A stretch of 64,000 nucleotides of DNA from Ignelater luminosus (Eukaryota; Arthropoda; Insecta; Coleoptera; Elateridae). The DNA lies in NCBI GenBank assembly GCA_011009095.1, contig VTPC01003610.1, forward strand, positions 53,883 to 117,882, read 5' to 3'. Below are positions 24,660-36,370 of this stretch, one piece after another (the stretch's first letter is position 1; every line of letters begins with the position of its first letter). The notes below the pieces were generated by a model. The model saw only the letters and a list, made by a program, of their open reading frames with translations, did not search any database and had not been told where the DNA came from. The translations under genes and the position numbers were made by a program.

Positions 24660-25865
24660 ATATTTTATAAGACGTCGGTAGTGATCCCTCCCGCAGTCAC
24701 ATACCGGTGGTGCCTCCTGTTGCAGCTGCTACTGGCAACCTTCGTTCTGGGGGGCGAAGGCCCAGTAGTGGCGCCGGCATTCCATGCGGGGCGCTCTGCG
24801 TTTCGTGGGTCGGCGCAGACTTCCCCGTGCCGGTGTCTCTTTTCCACCCGCGTACGTCATTGCCTAGGGGAAAGGCGCGACTATTGGCTTCGTGTGTATG
24901 ATCTTCCGTGCTCTCCTGGGTGTCCGTACTCCGAACGCGTCCCAGGCCGCGGCGTAAGTATTCCTAGCGGCCGCTACCGAGCTCACCCCTACACCGCGCG
25001 ACTAGAGGTGTGGCTCTGGAAGCCGCTTGTATGTCGCAACACCACTAGACCGCGAATTAAGTTCCATTCGCGTGCGACCGTTACCATCAATCCGCGAGTA
25101 CCAGTTCACCTTCAACACCGACTGCTGCTCACTTTTTATCGTCGACCACCAGATACCATCACTGCGACAGCCGATGGATATCTAATCATATCCATCGCCC
25201 CTGTCGCGGACGCAACATCGGCCTTCGAAAACATCACCAACTTCGGCAATTCACCATCTCGTCTGGGGGCACCGTTTTCCAACAACTTTAAATTCAACTA
25301 CATAGGGGTCAATGACCTCTTCGCACAATTCTTTGCCTAGACGCCACATCGACCGTATCTCTCCAATATCATCCACCGATGCGCCATGCTACATCTGCAC
25401 CCTCCGGCAGCACCCTACGCCCTTCTGGGCCAACAAAAACCATTAAAACCGACGCTAACAGCCCTTCACCGTAACCACGCCTCCCAAGCTCCGCCCACCA
25501 ACATCGGGCTTCAGGTACGAAAATGCCGCCATCTTTTGCTTCATCCGACGCCTTCGCCTTTCAACATTCCATGCAACATACCACACACTGCGATCAGCCC
25601 CCGCTCCTCTACTACAAGACTACTAGGAAAGAGAATGCAGAAGAACAACCACAACTTTCAATCAACAACGGCCGTTTCTGCGCCAATGAACAAACAAATA
25701 ATACCGTTCTACGCCATTCCAATGTTTCAACACCACACGGCTGAAGAAGCCCCATGGGGGGCTTATAACGGCCGCCCGCCTCCGGAGGGCAAAACAACAT
25801 CGACTCAACTCGCAGTGCTTTTCTCTTTCCATACAATAACTCTAATAGCCTGAACGCAACTCTAA
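24660..25865 (+). mobile_element. GC-rich island, probable unidentified mobile element
   Basis: The composition changes sharply from the AT-rich surroundings to GC-rich at about 24670, with many CpG, and falls back near 25860. Two fairly long open frames on the + strand (24648-25340, with no ATG at its start, and 25386-25853) are Arg/Pro/Ser/Thr-rich and match no family I recognise. Open frames in such sequence may be a by-product of GC content. The island is directly followed by a tandem 9-mer and a tRNA-like segment, as at the tail of some SINE/LINE-type elements. Identity is uncertain. Confidence 0.4.
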
Positions 25866-25945
25866 AAGGTCGAATGGTCGAATGGTCGAATAGTAGTGGC
25901 GGTCATTTTACAGACCCCAGGTTCGGGTTCGATTCCTGGAAGAAT
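25866..25945 (+). repeat. tRNA-like segment with tandem 9-mer
   Basis: Three head-to-tail copies of about GGTCGAATG (25868-25894) precede a segment with a perfect Pol III B-box (GGTTCGATTCC, 25926-25936). A possible anticodon-type hairpin lies at GGTC/GACC near 25901-25916. The T-arm can pair only with wobbles and no acceptor stem was found. I read it as a tRNA-derived SINE-like tail, not a working tRNA gene. Confidence 0.35.
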
Positions 25946-25963
25946 ACAGTAAACATTCTTAAA

Positions 25964-26031
25964 AATACCATACGTTCTCAGGCGCTTATGGTAGTTTTTT
26001 TAATCAAGGCGGTTACAGGTTATTAACCGCC
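25964..26031. repeat. Two adjacent hairpin-forming inverted repeats
   Basis: TACCAT ... ATGGTA arms enclose 25965-25993, and GGCGGTTA (26008-26015) pairs with TAACCGCC (26024-26031). They directly follow the tRNA-like segment and may belong to the same element. Confidence 0.4.
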
Positions 26032-28095
26032 AAGATGGCACAAGGATCTTATCTAGGCGTGGGCGTAAAAGTCCGGATGAGTGAGCTAAACAGATGATGC
26101 GGCATGGTTCGAGACGTAGCGAGCGGAAAACTTTGTAGAGACGGTGTGAGACTGGTAGCTATGTTTGATGGTAACAGCTCCTCGTTATTTTTTGGAGAAA
26201 AAGCTAAACAAACAAACAGAGCAAACTGCACACACAACTCTGGGTTCAAACGGGTGCTTCATTTTCTTCCTTAACTTCTCTTAGCAGTAGTCGGTTGTGT
26301 TGTCTGAGGCCTGCGGTTTTAAGTTTAGTTGGAAAATCGAACCAGTAAGTAGCCTAGATAAATATTGCAAACAGCGGCATCCTGTATTGATGTTGAATAC
26401 TTAGCGGGCTCGCCGCATCTTCGACTCTGCAATCTCGTTTGTAATGTCATTTCAAAAGTTTGCGCACTCTGAGTTTCGCTTTAAATGCATTTATTTCATA
26501 TGAATTCATTGTTTCATTTCGTTTTATAATATTCAATAAGCTATTTATATTGTTAACAGATATTTCGTTTAAGGTTTCTTTAAAGATTTGTTGTTAAAAT
26601 TGTTATCGTACGTGGCTTTTTGTAAAATTTAATCGTCTTACAGACGCCTAACCATTTTTTTGCATATATCAGTTAGTAGAAAACTCTGTTGCTATTTCAG
26701 TATTTTATGCTTCAAAGAAAGCCCGGTTTATGCTCGAACCACGAGCTCTGGGAATTTTTCACGGTCTCTTTGTCTGTCCATGTTAATATCAATAATACGG
26801 TGTGGTTCCGGCTTCCTTATTAATTTTGGATCATTACGTGTTAAAAAATCTGGGCTCTGCTTGTCTGTTAACGAAAAGTTTCTAGCGTGAATTCATTATT
26901 TTAGTTTTTTGTACCTTAGGTGCTTTCAAAGGCTGGTTTTGAAAATACAGTAACGACCTTCTTAGTTGGATTTGATAATTCTAGAGTTCACGTGTGGAAG
27001 GAAGTATTTTCCTTGTTTAACTTTGTTTTGTTATTTTGTATCACAAAATAACTATTGTCCACCTAGTTGGGATCGTATTGTTACAGCAAGCCAAGTGAAA
27101 TCTTGCCGTCGCTTATAGAGTACTTTATCGCCCCGTAAGTGAATGGAGAATTTTCTGTGCCATTTTTAAAGACATTTGGAGTGTTAATTTTGAAGTTAGT
27201 CAAGATCTTTTGTTATGTTTAGCGTATCTTTTACTTTTTTTATTTTATTTAAGCATTGTCTGTTTTGTTTTCAGATTTATATTTAGGTAATGTACTGTGA
27301 GTTGAATTCCTGGCTTCTAGAAGCAGCAGAATTATTAAGTTTTGTTTACTAAAGTTGATATTTTATATAGTTTATTTTAGTATGAGAACGAGAGAGAGAG
27401 AGTATTCTAACATCAGGACACGATTCTTAAGTTTTTATATACAGGGTGTTCGTCGATGTGGGGACAGGTCGACGGATTACATCGTTTTGTGTTATTGTTT
27501 CCTGGCGCCTTTTAGGTATTTCTTTTTAGGCATTCTAGTTTATGACTAATTCTTTAAACGTAATTATGATCATTGAAACCTAGATGCAAGAAAGGTAAAG
27601 TTCGAGACAGAATTCATTCATTTGTAATCTCTGATCTCAAGTAGGATGATAGACAAAACAAAACAGTTACAAGAAATGTTATTTAAAATTTTATATTGAG
27701 CTAATATGTAACAGCTTATCTCATCAATTACAAAAAATATTTATTGTTAAGGGACGATGTACTATTCTGTTTTATAGTTGATACCGTGGTGTGCTCATTT
27801 TGGATGTTGAGACAATGGTAACAGAGCGGTCTCGGGCGCCAGATTTAGTTTACAATATTACATGAAACATTAACAAATATAAATTATCGGCGGTACATAA
27901 ATATTATTATAAAAAAAGAAATACATTATAATATTTTATGCTAAACAGAATAAAAATAAACGGAAACATACAAGTATCGATTTTACAAGGCAGCAAGTGA
28001 TAATAAACTCCACGTACTTATCAGTACAGATCATGCCAACTTAAATATACATAATTCCTATCGGTAAATAATTAAAATAAAAGTAACTTCGTTAC
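26032..28095. other. Spacer before exon F
   Basis: No gene recognised. A short GA-rich microsatellite lies near 27388-27402, and the recurrent insect word ACAGGGTGTT is at 27441-27450. Confidence 0.4.
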
Positions 28096-28597
28096 AATAC
28101 ATTGAATATTAATGAGGGTAATAAATGTGTAAATACCTTACTGTCTATTATTCTGCCAGATAATTATCTCCCCTTCATACCTAACCTTTAACATACATTG
28201 TATATAATTTATAGTGCAGAACTAAAAACGTTTTGTAGAATACTAAACATGAATTTTATAAAATTGGAACGAAAAGTAAATGTTGCACCAAATTGTTTCG
28301 CTTGCGGAGTTGGTAGTGTAGCTCGTCTTATGAATATATTTGGGCTATGTTTCAAAATACAATGTTGTCATACCGACACTAAAATTTATAAAATTTCTGG
28401 TGGAAAGTCTTACATTTTAATTGGATCTGCTATATTATCATTTCTTTTAATTACTTGTTTCTACCACATTTACACAATTGTAGATGGTGATAGTGATTTA
28501 TTAACAATTTGTTTTCTACTTGTAAATATTACTTATTGTTTTCGATCAGCAATCATCATAATCAATAGCTTACTTCTGATAGAAATTAATAAATATA

Positions 28598-28628
28598 AAG
28601 GGTTTTCCAATAAGAGGTGTTATTTTGA
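28598..28628. repeat. DD41D mariner left inverted repeat
   Basis: Reads AAGGGTTTTCCAATAAGAGG onward, the reverse complement of 29872-29902. Preceded by TA. Confidence 0.9.
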
Positions 28629-28702
28629 TATTCAAAGAAAAGTGCCATTTTTTAATATAAATGATCGGATGTTTATTTCATTATAAAGAGGAAGGTATGC
28701 CG

Positions 28703-29788
28703 TTAATAGTGGAAAATAACATCAGGCAAATGACCACCACGACCACGCTTACAGGACAATATCCTTTTCATGAAATTTTCCATAACCAAATCGCAAAGTG
28801 GCTGCCCTATGTCCTCGATAGCCTCACGAATTCCATCTTTGAGGTCTTGAATCGACGCTGGGCTGTTGGCGTAGACCTTCTCTTTCACGTGGCCCCAAAG
28901 AAAGAAGTCGCAAGGTGTTAAATCACAAGATCTCGGTGGCCAATTGTGATCACCTCTTCGAGAGATAACACGGTCCGGAAACTTTTTCCGTAAAAGATCA
29001 ATGGTTTCGTTGCTTGTGTGGCACGTAGCGCCGTCTTGTTGAAAGTAAACGTTGTCCAGATCAATACCATCCAATTCCGGCCATAAAAAATCGTTAATCA
29101 TCTCTCGATAGCGCAATCCAGTCACCGTAACTGTTGCTCCAGCCTCATTTTCGAAAAAGTAAGGTCCAATGACTCCGCCGGACCATAAACCGCACCAAAC
29201 AGTCACACGTTGAGGATAGAGAGACTTTTCAACAATAACTCTTGGATTTTCTGAGCCCCAGATCCGACAATTTTGCTTGTTGACGAAGCCACCGAGGTGG
29301 AAATGGGCCTCATCACTCAAGATGATTTTTCGATGGAATTCTGGATCATTTTCATGCATTTCAACGACCCAATCAGCAAAGACACGACGTTGTTGATGAT
29401 CGGCCGGCTTGAGTTCTTGTGTTAACTGGACTTTATAAGCCTTAAGACCCAAATCTTTATGCAAAATACGGTGTAATGACGTTTGTGGAATGGCTAATTC
29501 CAAAGAACGACGAGGAATGGACAAACCTGGGTTTTCTTTAACACTTTCGGCTACAACAGCAATATTCTCGGCTGTTCTTGAGCGACGTGCACGGGTTTTA
29601 TTCTTCACATCACTAACTTGTCCCAAGAGCTCGAATTTTTTCACCAATTTCTGTATTGCGGTCCGACAAGGTGCTTCACGGTGACCCAAAAATGTTCGAG
29701 TTTTACGAACCGTCTCTGCCAAATTTTCACCATTTTTATAGTGAATTTTAATAATTTCAATGCGTTGTTGAAGCGTGTATCGTTCCAT
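28703..29788 (-). CDS. DD41D mariner transposase (intact frame)
   Basis: 361 residues from ATG 29788 with no stop or frameshift. The N-terminal third has two helix-turn-helix regions (YTLQQRIEIIKIHYKNG; IPQTSLHRILHKDLGL). The catalytic acids are Asp in ILSDEAHFHLGG, Asp in YFQQDGATCHTS and Asp in LTPCDFFLWG. Forty-one residues separate the second and third, which defines the DD41D (rosa) group within the IS630-Tc1-mariner superfamily. All three acids are present, so the enzyme may be active. It acts on its own inverted repeats by cut-and-paste at TA. Confidence 0.9.
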   Translation of the reverse strand: MERYTLQQRIEIIKIHYKNGENLAETVRKTRTFLGHREAPCRTAIQKLVKKFELLGQVSDVKNKTRARRSRTAENIAVVAESVKENPGLSIPRRSLELAIPQTSLHRILHKDLGLKAYKVQLTQELKPADHQQRRVFADWVVEMHENDPEFHRKIILSDEAHFHLGGFVNKQNCRIWGSENPRVIVEKSLYPQRVTVWCGLWSGGVIGPYFFENEAGATVTVTGLRYREMINDFLWPELDGIDLDNVYFQQDGATCHTSNETIDLLRKKFPDRVISRRGDHNWPPRSCDLTPCDFFLWGHVKEKVYANSPASIQDLKDGIREAIEDIGQPLCDLVMENFMKRILSCKRGRGGHLPDVIFHY

Positions 29789-29871
29789 ATTTATTAATGG
29801 CGTAGTTTCTACTTGTCAAATGTCAAAAAATGATAGCTTCAAAAGTGACATCTACCGAAATAGCGGGCTAT

Positions 29872-29902
29872 TCAAAATAACACCTCTTATTGGAAAACCC
29901 TT
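29872..29902. repeat. DD41D mariner right inverted repeat
   Basis: Mirror of the left end; the outer bases are GGAAAACCCTT followed by TA. Confidence 0.9.
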
Positions 29903-30563
29903 TAGTTATACAGGACCAGAAGCTTTCATGAGATACTGGAAAGCTCATACAAATTTTAATATTCTTGAAGAAAAAGATGTACGTAGCCTTCATCAACGTT
30001 CCATCTCAACTATTACAACACTTTCGCTCCTCTTGACGATATATGGAATACGCCTGTTTATTACTGATTTTGAATTGGAGTTATGGAAGATTATTGACAA
30101 AATAGCTGCATTTGTATGTTTTTGCATGGACTTTATATTATTATTGGGATATCTTATATCATCAACCATGTCCAGAACAATATACTTAAGCTACCAGAAC
30201 AATTTAAAAGAAGAAATGTCTAGAAAACTAACTTTCAATTCAAAGAATCTTCAGGATTTCTTCATAAACGACAAGCTTACATTGCACAAGTTATTAATAT
30301 TGTCGAGAAGGCTACATTCTACTATAGCTTATACTTATCGATATTGGAATAAATTCTGCGGTTTCCTTTCTATAGTTATGATAATTAGTTATGTTAGTAT
30401 TGCAATTCTATGTGGATTCATTTCCGCAATTACATTGGCAGCTTTTATCAATGGAAGATCAATTCATATTCCAACGGAATTTCTTGGATTACTTTTTCAG
30501 ATAAGCGTATCTTCGCTATTAGTAGTATACGCTATTTACAACGTACAGCGTATAGAATGCGTG

Positions 30564-32990
30564 GTAAGTTGATACGTTTATTTATATTTGGCAAGCTCTA
30601 ATTTTTATTACATAGCGATAGATCAGAATTTGGCTGGTCAAAATTGTATTTTTTAAAATTAATGAGAAATCTTTAAGCTTTAAATTGCATATCTGTTCCA
30701 AATTGCAGATATTACACAGAAAAACAAACAGCTTCAGAAAAACATTTTTCGCCGCTCGCACCTACCCTTTTCATTCCTTTCAGACCGGCAGACCATGCGA
30801 CCATTTTGTTTTCAGTTCTTGCTTTAACATCACAAATAGTATAATTATTATGTATGGGCATAGGAGATACCTTTTTTATTGCATGGTGACCAAAATGAAG
30901 AATATCCAATTTAAGGTTTGGAAAGTCGAGATGGGACAGATTGGCTGATTAGTCAGTAATCTCCAAAAGACCTTATCCAAGTCGAAGAAATCTACTTGCA
31001 CAAACGAAAAAATGAACACCTGTTTTGCTATCTAATAACTGTGACTTTTCGTTTTGATAGTTGAAGTTACACAATACTTCAAATTAATTGTTTGATAGTT
31101 TTCTGATTTTGAAATGTGATACAGTCTGTCTTTCATTGTGTCTTCCTACAAAGTCAATGTTGTTTTTTTTTCAGGCTTCTTTGATTCTTGTGGCCCTTTA
31201 GGTTCTTCTAACAGATCACGTACTCTTGTGAACCTCTAAGCTCTTGTACAACCACCGTTCCAAATTCTAAGGCAGGAGACTGTTTCTTGCTTCCCTGGTG
31301 GTTATATCACTAATAAGTGGGCAAGAAGAAATAAACTATACCTATTTAAAAAGTTATTAAATTATTTAACAAACAGAATTAATTGCTAAGTGAAACAATA
31401 GAACCTATTGAGAGGACCTACAGCGTTCGTCAGCGCGGCTGTTTTGCTAATCATATGCATTGCTTTTGTTGCGGATGCCACATCCGAGCCTAATCTTCAA
31501 AGAACAATTCTTCCAGCTTTACTTGTCAGTTTTTGTTCCGACAAACAATGGATTAGCCGGCACGCGACGACCGTAGACAAGACTATTTCAATCATTGTCA
31601 GCATCATCATCTTTGCTCTCAGCAGCATAGTCACTGTGTTTACTCTACTCCATACCAAGGATAATGGTAGCAACCAAGATTCTGCAATATCATTGCTGAG
31701 AGTATGCACGTCTACCAAAAATTCGACTACTACCGTCCTAGGCTAGAAATCCTTTTGCTTTCCTTGTAATGGCCAGTTTACATGTTAGAAAGGTTTATAA
31801 ATTTTGTTAGATTAGTCTATCAGTTTTATCAGAAACGAAGCACTGAAGCTGATGGAAGGTGTCCTTTTTGGACATATAGAGAGATCACTCAATATGTCCA
31901 CATGTTGGTCTTTTTTGTTCTTGAGTTTTTGGACACTGATCTGGGTTATCATTTCGCTGAATGCATATGATACTGAGCAATAGATGACTGGAAAAGGCTG
32001 ACTGCTGAAGTTAGTTACCTTGAATGGTTTATTGGGCCAATTTCGAGAAAGATCCGATTTGTAGGTCGTTCTTCTGTCCTTACGGCCTGTGTTATTTGAT
32101 ATTTGCATGCTTGGTTGTAACAGGTTGTTTACTTAATTGAGAGTTTGATGAATAATAGAGCAGTTTCAAGTTCTGCAGCAAAGTCTAGCCATTTGCCAAT
32201 GTCACCCGCTTATTTGTTGCTCGAACGTCTTCTCGTCGAATGATCTCATCGAGTATTGCACGGATAATTGTTATTTGATGATGAAAACTGATCTGAATTG
32301 TTGATTTTGATTTTAGACTTGTCTGTTGTGCTTAAGCAGATCTGGTTAGCTAATGTGATGTCGTCCAATATTACCAGTTTTTTTCTTCTTTCTTTGTCGT
32401 TTAAAAAAAGCAAGTTTACTGAAATTTTTTCTCGTATAGTCAATGTGAGCGTCTTTGGTGCCACCAGCAAATGCAGGGCAAACAAAATTGGAACAGAGAA
32501 CAATTTTATACTTGCAACCTTGAAAGGAAAGCTTTTTTAACGTTTAGCTGTCCTCTACTATGAGATACGTTTTTGGCCTGCTACGATTTTCTTGAATTTG
32601 AACGGGAGCACCAAAAGAGCAACTTGCTTGTTACTACTGCGGATGGGCTTCACGATAAGTGTCCTTTGTAACACACAGATTAACGTTTTTGTTCTCTTGG
32701 TAGCAGATCTGATCTCATAACGTCAGAGTTGACCAGAGTTAGGAGTTTAAAGAGTCAGGACTCTGTTATTTCCAATTAAGTTGGTTTGTACTTTCTTACT
32801 TCAAAGAAATAGATAATTGTGGTAGATTCAAAACAAAATTAAAAATTAAAATTTTTTTATTTTATTCGTTTTTATCGTACGTTTAGTGTCAAAGGTTTTT
32901 TTATCTCAATTAGTCAGAATATTCTGAATTTTTTATGAGCTGTTTTTGATGTATGTATTGTGTGTTATGATATTACCTTGTCATAAAAAG
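30564..32990. other. Spacer between exons F and G
   Basis: No Gr 3' exon was recognised. An open frame at 31408-31746 has hydrophobic stretches, but begins at TTG and resembles nothing I know. The rest holds only short frames. Confidence 0.4.
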
Positions 32991-33081
32991 GAAATTAATG
33001 GGCCTAATTGAATTACCAATAGAAATCTTCCACCTTAGTCAACTAATATCAGCTGACATTTTACGTTCAATATTTTCAGCT

Positions 33082-34080
33082 ATGGCTTTCATAAAATTGA
33101 AGAAAAAAGTACGTGTTGCACCGAATTGTTTTGCTTGCGGTGTTGGAAATGTGACTCGCTTTATGAACATTTTTGGATTATGCTTTAAAATAAGGTGTTG
33201 CCACACCAATACTAAAATTTATGAAATTACTGATGGAAGCCTATACATCGTAACTGGATCTGCAATAGCTTCATTTCTGTTGATTACTTGCGTTTATCAT
33301 ACTTATAAAGTTATTCATAGTAAACATGACCTATTAACGATTTGCTTACTTTTGGATAATATAATTTATACAGTTAGATCAGCATTTATTATAGCTACCA
33401 GTTTAAATTCAAGGGATAACAATCGATTTTGTTATGAAGGACCAGAGGTGTATATGAGACATTGGAAAGCTCACACGACTCTGAATATTCTTGAAAAGAA
33501 AGATATACATGGGCTTCATCAACAATCTATCGTGACTATAAGAGCACTTTTGTCGCTTTTAACTGTGTATGGGATATACATGCTTTTAACTGATTTTCAG
33601 TTAGAATTCTGGAAGATCGTTAACAAGTTAGCTGCACTTTTGTGCTTTTTTATGGATTGCATGTTGCTTTTAGGATACCTCTTTACAACAGCCATAACTA
33701 AAACGGTATTTTTGAATTACCAAAGATATTTAAAAAAACACATGTTAAAGAAACTGACTTCGAAGTCCAAACTATTCTCTATAAAGAACAAACTTTCATT
33801 GCATACATACTTGATTCTGTCTAGAAGATTACATTCCAGTGTAATATTTAACTATAAGTACTGGAGTAAATTCTGTGGTGTTCTTTCTATTATAATGATA
33901 CTTAGCAACGTTTTTGTAGCAATTGTCAGTGGTTTTATTGCTGCTATAATAGTATTAGCTTTTGTAAATGGAGAAACAAGCCCTTTTCCATTTGAACTTT
34001 ATGGAATAATGTTTCAGCTGTGTGTTGCTGCTGTATTAGCAGCGTATATTGCTTATGACGTGCAAAATATAGAATGCGTG
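33082..34080 (+). CDS. Gr alternative first exon G
   Basis: Encodes 333 residues from ATG 33082 (MAFIKLKKK), which aligns with the starts of exons F and I. The frame is also open to an upstream ATG at 32998, which would add 28 residues. The N-terminal motif is CFAC...RCCHT, followed by HWKAHT and RRLHSS. The loop before the last membrane segment is NGETSPFPFELYG, changed from the usual NGKPFPIPSEFYG. It ends IECV at donor GTAAGT (34081), phase 0. Intact. Confidence 0.85.
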
Positions 34081-34530
34081 GTAAGTTTGATAATATTTAA
34101 CATGACAAATACCACTGGTTGGTTTATAACAGATTTTTATTAATTCTCTGGTGATTACCTCACGTTTATTGACCCTCACTGGCATTACTTTTACGTATTA
34201 GTAGTTCAATTTTAATTCTTGTAAGTATACCAGTAAGTTATATCATCATGCAGCATCTAAGAATTTTCTAACATTTCTAGATTTTTTGTATTTTCCTTGC
34301 TTTTTTATAAATAGGTTTTTCTTGTTCACTTTATGAAGACATAGTCCTTCTGAAGCCTGTTAATGATAAATTAGTCAGAACAATAATAACTGCAGACTAC
34401 AAATAGACAACTCTAATTATTTTGAGTAACTTAAGTACAGATAGAATCAGTTGGTTAAAGAAGAGATTATATCATCCCATTGCTAAACTCTAATCTATAT
34501 AAAAAAGAAAAATTATATCACTAATACAAC
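34081..34530. other. Spacer after exon G
   Basis: Nothing recognised. Confidence 0.4.
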
Positions 34531-34534
34531 TGAG

Positions 34535-36370
34535 ACTCAATCCTGTAACGGGCCAGTGCTCAAAGGTATGCACAAGTCCCGTCCAGACCAATGGTAGATG
34601 TTAAATCCCGTAGCTCATGCCGCAGATGGGGTGGATTCTCAAACAAACTTGGCTAATCTCTCACAAAGAGAAGCTCACCGTTTTCCAAAACTCTCATTAA
34701 ACTAATAGATGGTCGTAAAAGAGGGCGCCAGCAGTCGTAGATGGAAGGGTTCTGATGGTCGGTCACGCGACTACTCGTGAATCCGACACCCTGTATATAG
34801 GCCTCTTACGAAACCTCACCCTGTGCGTAACTTACCTCGTGGAAGCTCTATTAAAACTCGCTCTGACGTTTCACCAATGAGACTCAATACACAAAATAAA
34901 CACTGTATAAGCACTTGATTTGTCTTACTTAATTTTGCTAAGGAAGTCCTCTGAAGACTTCCTTCTTTTAAAACGATACAAGAGAGAAATGCCAATTCAA
35001 TATTTACTTCTCTCTTGAGCAAAGATATCTAGTCTATAATTGAAATTTGGAACATACACTACGTGCTTTTTGATAGCCAAAAGAACAAAATAATGAAATT
35101 AAGCTGCTTCGCCTGGACCAAAGATCCACTTACAAAAACAAAAATACAAGAAGTCGACCTTACTTACATTTATTAAAACAATAATGATAATAAAAAAAAT
35201 GAGTTAAACACTCACAAACAAAAATACAAAAACAATAACAAAATAACACTACAAAAGAATATCAATAAGAGGCATAAATTAATTTCTGTTTGGAGAACAG
35301 AGTCGATAAAATAATAAAAAAAACAGAAACAAACTATAAGAAAAACAAATTATTACAATAAACAAAGCGAAATGATTCTGTTACGTTAAAATTTTAAAAT
35401 AGAACACAAAAGATCAAAATTCAAATATTAATTAACCCGACTAAGGTAAACTTGACCATAAATTGTTAAATATTGACAACTGAACATTATATTTAAGAAC
35501 AAAGAAATGATAGCCAAGTTAGTAATTTTGTTGCAACAATTTATCAAACACCAGCTAAAATTACCTGGGAACGTTCCTGTTACAAATTAGTTAAAAAGTT
35601 ACTTGTAAAAATTATGATTCAATAAAACAATACGAATCTGATCCTGTCTAAGCAAAGTTTTCGTATAAAATATTTCACAAAGTTCGACGTTCTCCTAGTC
35701 TTTAAACATTAAAATTCATATAATAAAACATAGCAGGTTTTCTTTCTTACTCATACAGGAATTCTTTCTTCCAGAAGCTATGTGCAGACCTCTGTTTTCC
35801 GACGAAAGGCAGCTAGATCCAATAATTGAGAAAACTTTAATTTCGAAGAACAACCACTTATTTTACGTTAATCACAAAAAAAACATAAGAACAAAATCCA
35901 GGCGTTTACACACAATTTTATAAACGAAAATCACTGAGTCTCAAGCACTATTAACATTTTTGCGGAGCTTCCAAAATGTAGTATACACACAGATGGTTGC
36001 GTTCCTACCCTCTACAATTTCTGCTTCCTGGAGGACACCAGCGTAATTATATTTGGGTTATACATTCCCCACGATAACGAAATTTATAAGCCTTGCTGTT
36101 GGCAAACAAACCACTTCCTTCCGCGACTATTGCGCGTCTCTGACACGAAGAAATTACGATTTCTCCAGTCGGATCTCTTTTTTTTTCTAAGAGGATCGCT
36201 TCACTTAATTTGGTTTGAATCCAATTAGGGGATGTAGAGGTAAACGTCGAAAATTACCACACGTTGGTTCAAGTCAACAGCTATCCACGTAATGCCTAAC
36301 CTCTGCGTTTTTTGTTACGCAGTTCGTACTTACGGAAGTGGGTTTAAAAAGTCGGGTATACACCCTAACA
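34535..36370. repeat. Repeat-like non-coding block starting TGTAACGGGCC
   Basis: The start TGTAACGG is typical of insect LTR ends, and CCTGTTACA at 35576-35584 could be an opposing end. The word GGCGCCAGC (34725-34733) recurs near 44477 in another insertion. It contains no recognisable gag, pol or transposase. Boundaries are uncertain, and an LTR or a non-autonomous element is the best guess. Confidence 0.3.

Larger units (their letters stand above)
28598..29902 (-). mobile_element. DD41D (rosa-like) mariner inserted in Gr exon F
   Basis: 1305 bp with near-perfect inverted repeats of about 30 bp (28598-28628 and 29872-29902; outer end AAGGGTTTTCCAATAAGAGG). TA duplications flank it at 28596-28597 and 29903-29904. 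It carries one intact transposase frame. The insertion interrupts a Gr exon without other damage. Confidence 0.9.
28249..30563 (+). pseudogene. Gr alternative first exon F, split by a mariner
   Basis: The exon is present as 28249-28597 and 29905-30563. These two parts, leaving out the element and one TA copy, add up to 1008 bases, exactly 336 codons with no stop, matching the neighbours. The first part carries MNFIKLERK, the CFAC...QCCHT motif and the first two membrane segments. The second starts at YTGPEAFMRYWKAHT and ends IECV at donor GTAAGT (30564), phase 0. The only visible lesion is the DD41D element inserted at a TA within the loop before the YWKAHT segment. As it stands the exon would stop inside the element, so the allele is likely null. 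The insertion looks young and might be polymorphic. Confidence 0.85.

Noticed and set aside
24648-25340. 230-codon frame in the GC-rich island as a real gene
   Set aside because: No ATG at its start and no recognised domain; long frames are expected by chance at this GC content. Described as part of the island instead.
25866-25945. Functional tRNA gene
   Set aside because: B-box present, but there is no acceptor stem, the T-stem needs wobbles, and it is joined to a tandem repeat. A SINE-like tail fits better.
28198-28248. Upstream in-frame extension as start of exon F
   Set aside because: Homologous exons begin at the M-x-F-I-K-type start at 28249, and the extension has no family similarity.
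31408-31746. 112-codon frame with hydrophobic stretches, possible secreted or membrane protein
   Set aside because: It begins at TTG with no suitable ATG at its start, has no recognised domain, and lies in a transposon-rich intron.
32998-33081. Earlier ATG for exon G
   Set aside because: Possible, but the 28 extra residues have no counterpart in the other exons; the start at 33082 aligns with them.
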